A stretch of 64,000 nucleotides of DNA from Heterotrichella gracilis (Eukaryota > Sar > Xanthophyceae > Tribonematales > Xanthonemataceae), in the NCBI GenBank assembly GCA_032358255.1, contig JAULBX010011099.1:620001-684000 (forward strand). Reading direction: 5' to 3'. The position numbers were made by a program, and so were the translations under genes. Within the stretch, counting starts at the first letter, position 1; every line of letters begins with the position of its first letter. The notes below the pieces were generated by a model. The model worked only from the letters and a program-made list of their open reading frames with translations. It ran no database searches and was not told the origin of the DNA. Positions 1 to 6,901 of the stretch are shown here, piece by piece.

Positions 1-423
1 TTGTATCCGTACCTCTTCTTTTGTTCTGAGGGCAATGTCGCGACAGATCTGATCTAATGGAATGTGTTGCGCTTCTAAAAAATGTTTTAAAGTTTGTAAA
101 TGCTCGTTGGTGTATTGTGGACCAAATTGCTGAGCAAAAAAGGATTTGACGTATTCTAATTCAACTTTCAATGGACGACCATCTGCTTTCATCACCGCGG
201 CAGAAAGAGCAATTAACATGGTGGCAAAATCTTCGTGTGAGCGCGAGGCTTGTCGGCGGTAATAATCAAACACATCTTCCGGTTTTCCACTAACGCTTCT
301 GGCGGAGCCTGAAATAGAAGAATAATTGTCGATAGCCGAGCCAATGATGAAACCAATAAAAGCTCCAAAGAAATTTTTTCCTAAAATGAAAAAGCCAATA
401 ACGGCGCCAATGAATTTAAACAA
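1..423 (-). CDS. TerB/DjlA-like co-chaperone, partial (C-terminus beyond left edge)
   Basis: The reading frame is open from a TTG at 421-423 to the window edge, 141 codons. The N-terminus is a glycine-rich hydrophobic segment (about residues 2-30), as in membrane-anchored DjlA-type proteins. It is followed by a TerB-like helical domain (about residue 50 onward) with the alternating pattern LIALSAAVMKADGRP and VELEYVKSFF. In DjlA and its Bacteroidota relatives a C-terminal J domain follows; that part would lie outside the window, so the assignment rests on the TerB half. There is no ATG near the start. TTG is chosen because a TAnnTTTG promoter box lies just upstream (448-455) and the hydrophobic segment begins directly after it. 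Inferred role: a membrane-tethered DnaK partner. A TerB protein without a J domain is the alternative. Confidence 0.6.
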   Translation of the reverse strand, partial: MFKFIGAVIGFFILGKNFFGAFIGFIIGSAIDNYSSISGSARSVSGKPEDVFDYYRRQASRSHEDFATMLIALSAAVMKADGRPLKVELEYVKSFFAQQFGPQYTNEHLQTLKHFLEAQHIPLDQICRDIALRTKEEVRIQ

Positions 424-447
424 GAGATGAATATTAAAATTAAGCTG

Positions 448-455
448 CAAATATA
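448..455 (-). promoter_or_regulatory. Bacteroidota -7 promoter box (TATATTTG)
   Basis: On the minus strand this reads TATATTTG, an exact match to the TAnnTTTG box of the Bacteroidota housekeeping sigma factor, 25 nt before the TTG start of the DjlA-like gene. A clear -33 TTG is not visible at the usual spacing. Confidence 0.45.
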
Positions 456-646
456 CCAAATTGGGGATTTATGACCTTTTTTGAATGCTAATTTTATATA
501 AAGCGGCTGTTTATGGGGCGTCCGTTTTATGTTCGCTTGAAAAAAAGGCCCGCTTGGCAGCAGTATTCGGCTTTTGGTCGAAATCTTGGATTTTGTTTCA
601 ATGTGCTGCTTAAATTTAACCTAAATAAGATTAATTATTAAAAAAA

Positions 647-1072
647 ATGAGCGCATTAATTATCGGTTCTGGTCTCTTTGTTGTTTTTGTAGTGGGCTAT
701 TTTGTTCAGGTTCGTTTTAAAAGATCTGCTATCAACTCAGAAAGCGACATGCTTGTTAAGTACAAGGTATTTATTGATCTTGCTTTGGCGCAAGGGAAAA
801 CCTCTCGCATTGAGCGTTTAAAATCGAATTCCTTAAGTATCCGAACTTCCAGCCATAAAACCTCCAGTGTGTTTTCAATATCAGAAGTGAATAACAGAAT
901 GATCATTGTTTGGACCTGGTCTGACGATGGCATGGGCCGTCGTGGTAAAGAATGGTCCTTCCCTAACACCTACGATCAAAAAAAGATGTTTGATGAGGTC
1001 GTAGAAGATGTTCTTTCCTATCAAATAGCTACCTACCAGCAGCACAACATGCGCATGCCTGCAGGTCTTTAA
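647..1072 (+). CDS. Small membrane-anchored protein, function unknown
   Basis: 141 aa starting at an ATG. Residues 3-21 form one membrane segment (IIGSGLFVVFVVGYFVQV) followed by basic residues, so the soluble part should face the cytoplasm. The remaining ~115 residues are mixed alpha/beta with a Trp-rich strand (IIVWTWSDDG) and match no family I can name. It stands alone between the divergent DjlA-like gene and the Ala/Lys-rich gene. Nothing in the context gives a function. Confidence 0.6.
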   Translation: MSALIIGSGLFVVFVVGYFVQVRFKRSAINSESDMLVKYKVFIDLALAQGKTSRIERLKSNSLSIRTSSHKTSSVFSISEVNNRMIIVWTWSDDGMGRRGKEWSFPNTYDQKKMFDEVVEDVLSYQIATYQQHNMRMPAGL

Positions 1073-1171
1073 GCCTCTATTTACTAGTTTTAAGGTCTTA
1101 GCCTTCCTGAAACTATCCAAAATACCCCCTGTTTTTATTTTTTAAGCAGATTATTGTAGGCATTACTTATA

Positions 1172-1190
1172 TTCGTATTTAAAATACGAA
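1172..1190. promoter_or_regulatory. 19-bp perfect palindrome upstream of the Ala/Lys-rich protein gene
   Basis: TTCGTATTT and AAATACGAA are exact inverted arms around one central A, 40 bp before the ATG at 1231. A TATATTCG box (1167-1174), one base from TAnnTTTG, overlaps the left arm. This is where a repressor would sit; no regulator for it can be named. Confidence 0.35.
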
Positions 1191-1230
1191 AAAACCGTTT
1201 ACTGATATTGCCGAATAATTTAATGTGTTA

Positions 1231-2796
1231 ATGAGAATCTGTCTCTTTTTATTAATTACTCTCTTCAATTATCCTCTGACTTTTTTAGCTCAGGCATGGA
1301 AGCTGGAACTCTCCAGCAATGTGGAGTTACGGCTGCTTAAGCTTTCCAATAAAGCCGAACGCACCGAAGCGGAATTAAGTGGGGCCACTATTGCCTTGTA
1401 TCAAGGTGCCACTTTGGTCAAGCAGGTAAGAAGTAATGCCAACGGTGATTTTATGATTGAAGTTCCGGGTAATGGCGATTTTGTGTTGGTGGTATCGTAT
1501 CAAGACTGTAATGCCAAAAAATTTGCGGTTAGCACCATGGGTGTTCCTGCGGATGTGGCTAACGATAATTTTCATCCCAGTTTTGGAATTGGTGGCTTTG
1601 TAATGGCAAAACCACTTCCCGGAATAGATTACGGCATGTTAAAACAGCCCCTTGTCAAAATTAAGTGGATCGCTGATAGAAAAAAGTTTGATCACGATGA
1701 GGGTTATACCGATAAGATTCTGGATGGTTTAGGTCGTATCTCTGAGGCTGAAACAAAACTCATTGATCAGTTTATTGAATTTGCAAAGGCAGGAGACGCC
1801 GCCTTAAAAAAGAATGATTGTCCATTGGCAAAAACCAATTATGAAAAAGCCTTGAGTTTGATTCCGGGTGAAATGTATCCAAAAGATCAACTGGTTAAAG
1901 TGGGTGAATGTTTAAAGGAAAAGGATGGGGCATCTAAAAAAGCAGAAGAGGCCGCCGCCGCCTTGTTGTTGGCTGAAAAAGCGGCAGCAGATAAATTAGC
2001 GGCTGATAAAGCTGCAAAAGAAAAGGCAGAAAAAGACAAAGCAGAGGCTGATCGTTTGGCCAAGGAAAAAGCGAGTGCCGAAAAAGCGGCAGCAGAAAAG
2101 GCTGCGGCGGAAAAAGCAGTAGCAGAGAAGGCAGCAAAAGAAAAGGCAGAAAAAGACAAAGCAGAGGCTGATCGTTTGGCAAAGGAAAAAGCAGCTACTG
2201 AAAAAGCTGCTTCAGAAAAAGCCTTAGCCGAGAAGGCTGCAGCAGATAAAGTTTTAGCGGATAAAGCTGCTAAAGAAAAAGCAGCTGCCGAAAAAGCACA
2301 AGGGGAAAAACTGGCGCAAGAAAAAGCCGCAAAAGAAAAACTAGCAATAGAACAGGCCGCTGCCGCAAAACTCGTGGCAGATAAAACAAAAGCAGAAAAA
2401 GAAGCAGCAGAAAAGGCCAAAAATCAAACAGCAGAAAAAAACACGGCAGATAAAGCTGCGGCAGACAAAGCGGCAAAAGAGAAAGCGGCTGCCGATAAAC
2501 TGGCAAAAGAAAAGGAAGCCAAAGAAAATGCGGAAAAGAAAAAAGCAGAGGATGAAAAATTAGCGAAAGAAAAAGCAGAAGCGGATAAAAAAGCAAAGGA
2601 GAAAGAAGAGTCTGATAAAGCCGCTGCCCAGAAGAAAACAGAAACAGAGAACAAATCTGAAAACACGGCGAAAGAAAAAAGCCCTGAAGAAAAAAAACCG
2701 GTCATTATACCAAAAGAGTCGGATGATAATTCAGAAGATAAAGCTAAAAAACAAAAAAAAGGCAGTTCAAAACATACCATCAGGCAGAAACTATAA
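1231..2796 (+). CDS. Secreted TolA-like Ala/Lys/Glu-rich repeat protein
   Basis: 521 aa from the ATG at 1231; an in-frame GTG at 1225 would add two residues. Residues 1-22 are a signal peptide. Residues about 25-110 resemble a carboxypeptidase-regulatory/Cna-B beta domain (SGATIALYQG, NGDFMIEVPG). Residues about 185-232 look like a TPR-type helical pair (LAKTNYEKALSLIPGEMYP). From about residue 235 to 490 the protein is almost only Ala, Lys, Glu and Asp in AAEKA/AKEKA-type repeats, a long charged helix or coiled coil like TolA domain II. The tail is strongly basic. The DNA is repetitive too: a segment at about 2009-2060 recurs nearly unchanged at 2129-2180. A periplasm-spanning or peptidoglycan-contacting role is inferred from shape only. 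The TolA globular domain is absent. Confidence 0.65.
   Translation: MRICLFLLITLFNYPLTFLAQAWKLELSSNVELRLLKLSNKAERTEAELSGATIALYQGATLVKQVRSNANGDFMIEVPGNGDFVLVVSYQDCNAKKFAVSTMGVPADVANDNFHPSFGIGGFVMAKPLPGIDYGMLKQPLVKIKWIADRKKFDHDEGYTDKILDGLGRISEAETKLIDQFIEFAKAGDAALKKNDCPLAKTNYEKALSLIPGEMYPKDQLVKVGECLKEKDGASKKAEEAAAALLLAEKAAADKLAADKAAKEKAEKDKAEADRLAKEKASAEKAAAEKAAAEKAVAEKAAKEKAEKDKAEADRLAKEKAATEKAASEKALAEKAAADKVLADKAAKEKAAAEKAQGEKLAQEKAAKEKLAIEQAAAAKLVADKTKAEKEAAEKAKNQTAEKNTADKAAADKAAKEKAAADKLAKEKEAKENAEKKKAEDEKLAKEKAEADKKAKEKEESDKAAAQKKTETENKSENTAKEKSPEEKKPVIIPKESDDNSEDKAKKQKKGSSKHTIRQKL
2009..2180 (+). repeat. 120-bp in-gene tandem duplication in the Ala/Lys-rich gene
   Basis: About 52 bases encoding AKEKAEKDKAEADRLAKEKA recur with one or two changes 120 bp downstream. 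This is the freshest duplication within a longer region of decayed coding repeats, and marks a site where length can change by slippage or recombination without frame loss (120 = 40 codons). Confidence 0.75.
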
Positions 2797-2868
2797 TCCC
2801 TGTGCCTTTGCGAATTAGTAAATTAAAGACTCAATCATTTTTACCTCATCCATTCAACTATTTCTTCT

Positions 2869-3501
2869 ATGAACGAATTACCTATTTTAAGTCCTATTCA
2901 AGTCCGAGTATTGGGATCACTCATTGAAAAAAGCAGAACCACTCCTGATTATTATCCCATGACCTTAAATGGGCTCACCGCAGCTTGCAATCAAAAAACC
3001 TCTCGTCACCCGGTAAGTGATTACCAGGAGTCGGAAGTACAGGAGGCATTAAATCAACTCAAAGCGCAAAGTCTGGTGGCCACTGCCATTGGAAGCGGGA
3101 GCAGGGTTTTAAAATACAAACACAATGTGACAACTGTGTTTGAAATAGAACCCGAGGAATTGGCTATTTTGTGTTTATTAATGTTACGCGGACCTCAAAC
3201 TCCCGGCGAACTCAATACCAATTCAAATCGTTTAGTGGAGTTTAAATCCTTAGAACAGGTACATTCGGTATTAACTAAATTAAGTGCCGGCGATACTCCT
3301 TTTGTTTGTGAACTGGCTAAACGACCAGGACAAAAAGAAGTGCGTTTTGCCCATCTATTAGGTGGCGAAGTGATGGTGGAAGAAGAAGCAGATCAGGAAA
3401 TTTTTCGTAAAACACCTTCTGATCTTGAAGCGCGCATAACTGTTTTGGAAAGGGAAGTAGCCGAATTAAAAGATATGCTGACCAGACTTACAAAAGAGTA
3501 A
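2869..3501 (+). CDS. yceH: YceH/DUF480 family protein
   Basis: 210 aa, the usual length of the family. It opens with the family hallmark of a winged-helix pair (LSPIQVRVLGSLIEKSRTTPDYYPMTLNGL, residues 6-35; then VSDYQESEVQEALNQL) and has the second winged helix from about residue 95 (LAILCLLMLRGPQTPGELN). The C-terminus ends in a short coiled coil (LEARITVLEREVAELKDML). YceH proteins are conserved but functionally unassigned. The gene is monocistronic, convergent with the response regulator 38 bp downstream. Confidence 0.9.
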   Translation: MNELPILSPIQVRVLGSLIEKSRTTPDYYPMTLNGLTAACNQKTSRHPVSDYQESEVQEALNQLKAQSLVATAIGSGSRVLKYKHNVTTVFEIEPEELAILCLLMLRGPQTPGELNTNSNRLVEFKSLEQVHSVLTKLSAGDTPFVCELAKRPGQKEVRFAHLLGGEVMVEEEADQEIFRKTPSDLEARITVLEREVAELKDMLTRLTKE

Positions 3502-3539
3502 CAAACTCAGGCCAAGTTTTATTAAAATTTGTTCCTTAC

Positions 3540-4205
3540 TTATTTAAGTTTCACCAGGTCATTTTTAATGGCGTATAAAACTAAACCGGTGCGCGATTTA
3601 ACATCGAGTTTTTCAAACAGGTCGTTGCGGTAACCATCGATGGTTTTAACACTCAAAAACATTTGATCGGCAATTTCTTTATAGGTCAATTCGCTGCAAG
3701 CAAAATCTAAAAATTGTTTTTCGCGTTCGGTGAGTGGAGGTATCGCCTTTGTTGTGGATTTATCCTGATACGCATCAATGAGTTTTCCCGTTAAAAAATC
3801 CGTGTAATAAAATCCTTTGTCGAAGGTGATATCTAAGGCTTTCTTTAATTCTTCGGGTTCAATAGATTTGCTGAGATAGCCGCGAATGCCCGCTTTCATG
3901 AGTTTGATCATGGTCTTTTCATCATCAACCATACTGATCATCAGCACTTTTAATTGGGGGTATGTTTTATGTAATTCTTTGGCAGTTTCATAACCATCCA
4001 TTACCGGCATGTTCAGATCGATTAAAACCAGATCAGGTAAAGGAACGCTTTCTAATTTTTGTAATAATTCTTTTCCGTCGCCGGCTTCTAAAATAACGGT
4101 GTAGCCACGGCCAAATGATTTGATTAAATTGATCAATCCGCTTCTGAACAATTGGTGGTCATCAGCAACGGCAATGGTCATGGCGCTTGGTTCGGGTGTT
4201 TTCAT
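3540..4205 (-). CDS. NarL/FixJ-type response regulator
   Basis: 221 aa. An N-terminal receiver domain (about 9-128) has the acidic pair DDH, the phospho-acceptor Asp in LVLIDLNMPVMDG, and the conserved Lys in GYLSKSI. The C-terminal LuxR-type HTH (about 155-215) is clear: LTEREKQFLDFACSELTYKEIADQMFLSVKTIDGYR. ATG at 4205 overlaps the kinase stop by 4 nt, so the two are translationally coupled and should be a cognate pair. An internal Met at residue 9 could also serve as start, but the overlap favours 4205. Confidence 0.92.
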   Translation of the reverse strand: MKTPEPSAMTIAVADDHQLFRSGLINLIKSFGRGYTVILEAGDGKELLQKLESVPLPDLVLIDLNMPVMDGYETAKELHKTYPQLKVLMISMVDDEKTMIKLMKAGIRGYLSKSIEPEELKKALDITFDKGFYYTDFLTGKLIDAYQDKSTTKAIPPLTEREKQFLDFACSELTYKEIADQMFLSVKTIDGYRNDLFEKLDVKSRTGLVLYAIKNDLVKLK

Positions 4206-4996
4206 GTGCGTTTTAAGGGTAAGTGAATTTGAATGTGTGTTCCGCTTCCCAAGGTACTATTTATATTTAGTTGGGCGCCAATGATACTGCAGCGTTTAAA
4301 CAAATTAGTTAAGCCATTTCCTTTGCCATTCTTTTTTTCTAAAACTTCTTTCATGTGAAATCCTTTACCGTCATCTTTAAATGAGAATTCAAGTCCGTTC
4401 TCGTCTGTTTTAACTTCAATCAACAGGTGTTTGGCACCGGCGTGTTTCAAAGCGTTATTTAATATTTCCTGACACATACGGTAAATAAAGATCTCAACTT
4501 CCGGTGACAATTCAGGCAGGGCAGAATTTGCATGAACATCAATGTGTAAATGTCCGGTTTTATTGATTCGTTGCACATCATCGTTCAAGGCTTCCAGTAA
4601 TCCAAAGTTTTTGAGATTTTCACTATTTAAACTACTGGATAATGATTTGATGTCGATGATCAAACGTTTTAGCAGCTCAATCGAATCTTCAATTTTAAGT
4701 TGATCTACTTCTTTCAGATCTTTGGAAACGAGATTAAGATTGATCTTTATTAAAGAAGCTATTTGTCCGAGGTTATCGTGCAGATCTCTTGAAATTTGCG
4801 TCAAGGTTTCTTCCCGGATCTCTATTTCTGTTTGAAGTACAGCTTGTTTAAATTGTTGACGTTCCCAGTCAAACCGTTGTCGGGTTTTGTAATGCAGAAA
4901 TAAAAAGTAGCCGATGAACACAATGAGTGTTAAGAGAAGAATGGTTCCGGCGGCCATTGGAATCAATACATCGATATTGAGCGTGTATCCTGTCAT
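4202..4996 (-). CDS. Membrane histidine kinase, NarX/DesK-like (HisKA_3)
   Basis: 264 aa. One N-terminal membrane helix (about 10-34) is followed by a short linker, the HisKA_3 dimerisation helix with phospho-acceptor His in ISRDLHDNLGQIASL (about 90-104), and a HATPase_c domain with N box (ILNNALKHAGA) and G box (FKDDGKGFHM). There is no sizeable extracytoplasmic sensor domain, so the signal probably comes through the membrane or from the 7-TM protein encoded just upstream, whose stop overlaps this start by 4 nt. It is coupled to the downstream LuxR-type regulator. Confidence 0.9.
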   Translation of the reverse strand: MTGYTLNIDVLIPMAAGTILLLTLIVFIGYFLFLHYKTRQRFDWERQQFKQAVLQTEIEIREETLTQISRDLHDNLGQIASLIKINLNLVSKDLKEVDQLKIEDSIELLKRLIIDIKSLSSSLNSENLKNFGLLEALNDDVQRINKTGHLHIDVHANSALPELSPEVEIFIYRMCQEILNNALKHAGAKHLLIEVKTDENGLEFSFKDDGKGFHMKEVLEKKNGKGNGLTNLFKRCSIIGAQLNINSTLGSGTHIQIHLPLKRT

Positions 4997-5640
4997 TTAG
5001 TGGATATGGTTTTTTTTCCAAACCAAAAACTCATGAAATAAGAGCTATAGAGGAGAAGATTAGCACTAAAAATAATTGACCCGGCCCAGGTAGGAAGATG
5101 TCCTGCTAATTTTAAAAGTGGATTAAAGAATCCAAAAATAAAAAAGGTAAGACAATAAAAAACCAGGTTTCCTGCGCTGAACCAAAAAAAGGAATCTTGT
5201 AATGGAGAATGGTCAAGCGGGTTACGGAGCATGTTAAGAAAATGAACGAGGCTGCAAATGACCAAGAAAATACTTAGCAGAAATAAGCTATTGGAAGGAA
5301 ACAAAAATAAAGTTTGAATAAACAAGGAATTGATAATAGAAAAGAAGAGGCCGGATATAAGCAGGATCTTAAAAAGAAACAATGTTTGTGCTTTCAAGTT
5401 TAGAATTTCCATATACAAAAGCAGATATAACATGAATTGAAGTGGGATTAAAAAATGATACACAGGTAAGCTGGATTTGAATTGAGTACTAATCCATCTA
5501 CCGATGATCTCACTGCACCAAACTAAAACAAGCAGGATCAGCAGAAGCTTTAAAGGCTTATTCAATCCTTTCAGCTTAAACAATCCAAATGCCAATACCG
5601 TACTAAGTAAGATAAAATAGATGATAAATTTGGCGCTCAT
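4993..5640 (-). CDS. Seven-helix integral membrane protein, putative sensor partner
   Basis: 215 aa, almost wholly hydrophobic, with seven predicted membrane helices (about 4-20, 30-47, 61-81, 88-108, 111-134, 150-172, 186-208) and very short loops. I recognise no family motif. It overlaps the histidine kinase start by 4 nt and follows the 120-aa gene by 24 nt, so it belongs to a four-gene operon. Because the kinase lacks a sensory ectodomain, this protein is a reasonable candidate for its sensing module; that is inference from gene order. Confidence 0.65.
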   Translation of the reverse strand: MSAKFIIYFILLSTVLAFGLFKLKGLNKPLKLLLILLVLVWCSEIIGRWISTQFKSSLPVYHFLIPLQFMLYLLLYMEILNLKAQTLFLFKILLISGLFFSIINSLFIQTLFLFPSNSLFLLSIFLVICSLVHFLNMLRNPLDHSPLQDSFFWFSAGNLVFYCLTFFIFGFFNPLLKLAGHLPTWAGSIIFSANLLLYSSYFMSFWFGKKTISTK

Positions 5641-5664
5641 TTAATCACCAAGATAGTATTTATT

Positions 5665-6027
5665 TTAAATAAATGTGGCGCAAACATTAGGACAAGGTTC
5701 GCAGTAATCATACAGCTTCGTTTTGGCAACTTCGCCATCAGGGTGTGCAGCTGTTGGAACAGAGCCACCGGCAACCACTGTCACATAATTACTCGTTGGC
5801 GAAATAATAAACCGTAAATAAATATGGCTAACATTTGGGTTTTTGAGTAAATCCTCAATATGCGCCCGATCAAATCTTAATCCTGTTAATGTGGTGCCAC
5901 CGGGCAACTTTATTCTGCCCGGATGAGTGGCGTAGGCAATAACTCCGTTATCAAAATCAACAGGGTCGATAGGATCACTTAATAGTGATTTCGGTTTTTC
6001 TGAATTGAATGACATGATTGTTTCCAT
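5665..6027 (-). CDS. Small protein with cysteine-containing tail (CEPCPNVC), unknown
   Basis: 120 aa, no signal peptide and no membrane segment. Two starts are possible, ATG 6027 and ATG 6015 (MSFNSEK); both leave the core intact. The body is a mixed alpha/beta sequence and the C-terminus is YDYCEPCPNVCATFI, with a CxxCxxxC arrangement that could bind metal or form a disulfide. It is the first gene after a well-formed promoter (6053-6083) and precedes the 7-TM/kinase/regulator genes. No family is recognised. A signalling accessory or a modified peptide precursor are guesses only. Confidence 0.6.
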   Translation of the reverse strand: METIMSFNSEKPKSLLSDPIDPVDFDNGVIAYATHPGRIKLPGGTTLTGLRFDRAHIEDLLKNPNVSHIYLRFIISPTSNYVTVVAGGSVPTAAHPDGEVAKTKLYDYCEPCPNVCATFI

Positions 6028-6364
6028 AGATTTCGTTTTTAATTTATGTTGGTAAAACTAGTTTCTTAAAGTTTAAAAACAAACCAGCGCAGCTAAAAAA
6101 GGGGTTTTTCCTCCCATAACAAGAGGGTTTTCCTTTGCTCATTCAGGACTTCTCCTCTTGTTTCTCGCCATTCGTTCTTAAATCTTTGCTTCCGTTAATC
6201 GGCAAAAAAGGAAGCTGAAATACAAGCCAACTACAATATAAAAAACGAAAAGGAATGAATCAGATTATAAATCAAACACAGTTAAGATCGGTAATAATGA
6301 TAAAAAAAGTAATTCAGTTTTTAAAGGAGCTTTGGGAATTGATTTTTAAAGGCGAAACCCATTT
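6028..6364. other. Intergenic space with promoter, inverted repeat and a doubtful micro-ORF
   Basis: This 337-bp gap contains the operon promoter at 6053-6083 and a 9-bp inverted repeat, AACAAGAGG (6118-6126) and CCTCTTGTT (6154-6162), with a 27-nt loop. It also contains a 37-codon frame at 6255-6368. Nothing else stands out. Confidence 0.5.
6053..6083 (-). promoter_or_regulatory. Promoter of the two-component operon (TTTG - 19 bp - TAGTTTTA)
   Basis: On the minus strand TTTG (6080-6083) is followed after exactly 19 bp by TAGTTTTA (6053-6060), one base from TAnnTTTG. Predicted transcription start is about 20 nt before the ATG at 6027. Confidence 0.55.
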
Positions 6365-6368
6365 TTAG
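6255..6368 (+). CDS. Possible 37-aa amphipathic peptide (weak)
   Basis: ATG at 6255 preceded by AAAGGA. The peptide ends MIKKVIQFLKELWELIFKGE..., which alternates hydrophobic and Lys/Glu residues as an amphipathic membrane-binding helix would. Its last 4 bases overlap the stop of the convergent 84-aa gene. No promoter match is seen and a chance frame of this length is common, so support is low. Confidence 0.2.
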   Translation: MNQIINQTQLRSVIMIKKVIQFLKELWELIFKGETHF

Positions 6369-6619
6369 ATGTTTTCGGGCTCTGAAAACTCATTGTTAAG
6401 GTCAATTTGTTGAGCACTGGTATAATTTATTAATTTGCGGTGTACTTTTAATATTCTATCAAATTTGTGATATATATCGTCTCTTCTAAATAAAAGCTCT
6501 TCAGTAAGCGCCTCACCTTTTAAGGCCATGCCTCTGATCTCTTGAACAACAATCAAAAAATCCCTTTGCAGGGTAAGAGATTCTGATTTCATATCCTTAA
6601 GCTTTTCGTAAAAAGTCAT
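6365..6619 (-). CDS. Small helical protein, unknown
   Basis: 84 aa, rich in charged residues and leucine, predicted almost fully helical (KLKDMKSESLTLQRDFLIVV; HKFDRILKVHRKLINYT). It has no signal peptide, no membrane segment and no recognised motif. It lies alone on the minus strand between the two-component operon and the polysaccharide operon, with 281 bp behind it. Length, start ATG and amino-acid composition look genuine. Confidence 0.5.
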   Translation of the reverse strand: MTFYEKLKDMKSESLTLQRDFLIVVQEIRGMALKGEALTEELLFRRDDIYHKFDRILKVHRKLINYTSAQQIDLNNEFSEPENI

Positions 6620-6901
6620 AAAACGAAGATAAGACGAATTATAGGTATTTGGAAAATAATTTAGACTAAATTATAACCTAAATCGCTTAGTGCTTATTTA
6701 CTTTCTACGTAAATGGGCTACACTTAGACAAAAAGACCTTTAAATTAACTTGGTGAGAAAATAATTGAATAACGGTTCACTGAATAAGGCAAGGGAAAAT
6801 TTGAGTTGGTTTACAGAGCGAAAGAGTTTTCAATAGGGACTATGCTATATTTTATTAAATGTATGCGGTCATTTTTTTGATAAGCGAATTCAATATGACT
6901 T
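6620..6901. other. Intergenic space, no feature seen
   Basis: A 282-bp AT-rich gap between the 84-aa gene and the end of the polysaccharide operon. I see no terminator hairpin with a T-run and no repeat shared with other gaps. Confidence 0.4.

Noticed and set aside
1887-2780. Long minus-strand frames (177, 108, 118 aa) opposite the Ala/Lys-rich gene
   Set aside because: They are Ser/Ala/Phe- or Leu/Pro-rich reflections of the GCA/AAA codon repeat; the plus frame has a signal peptide and domains.
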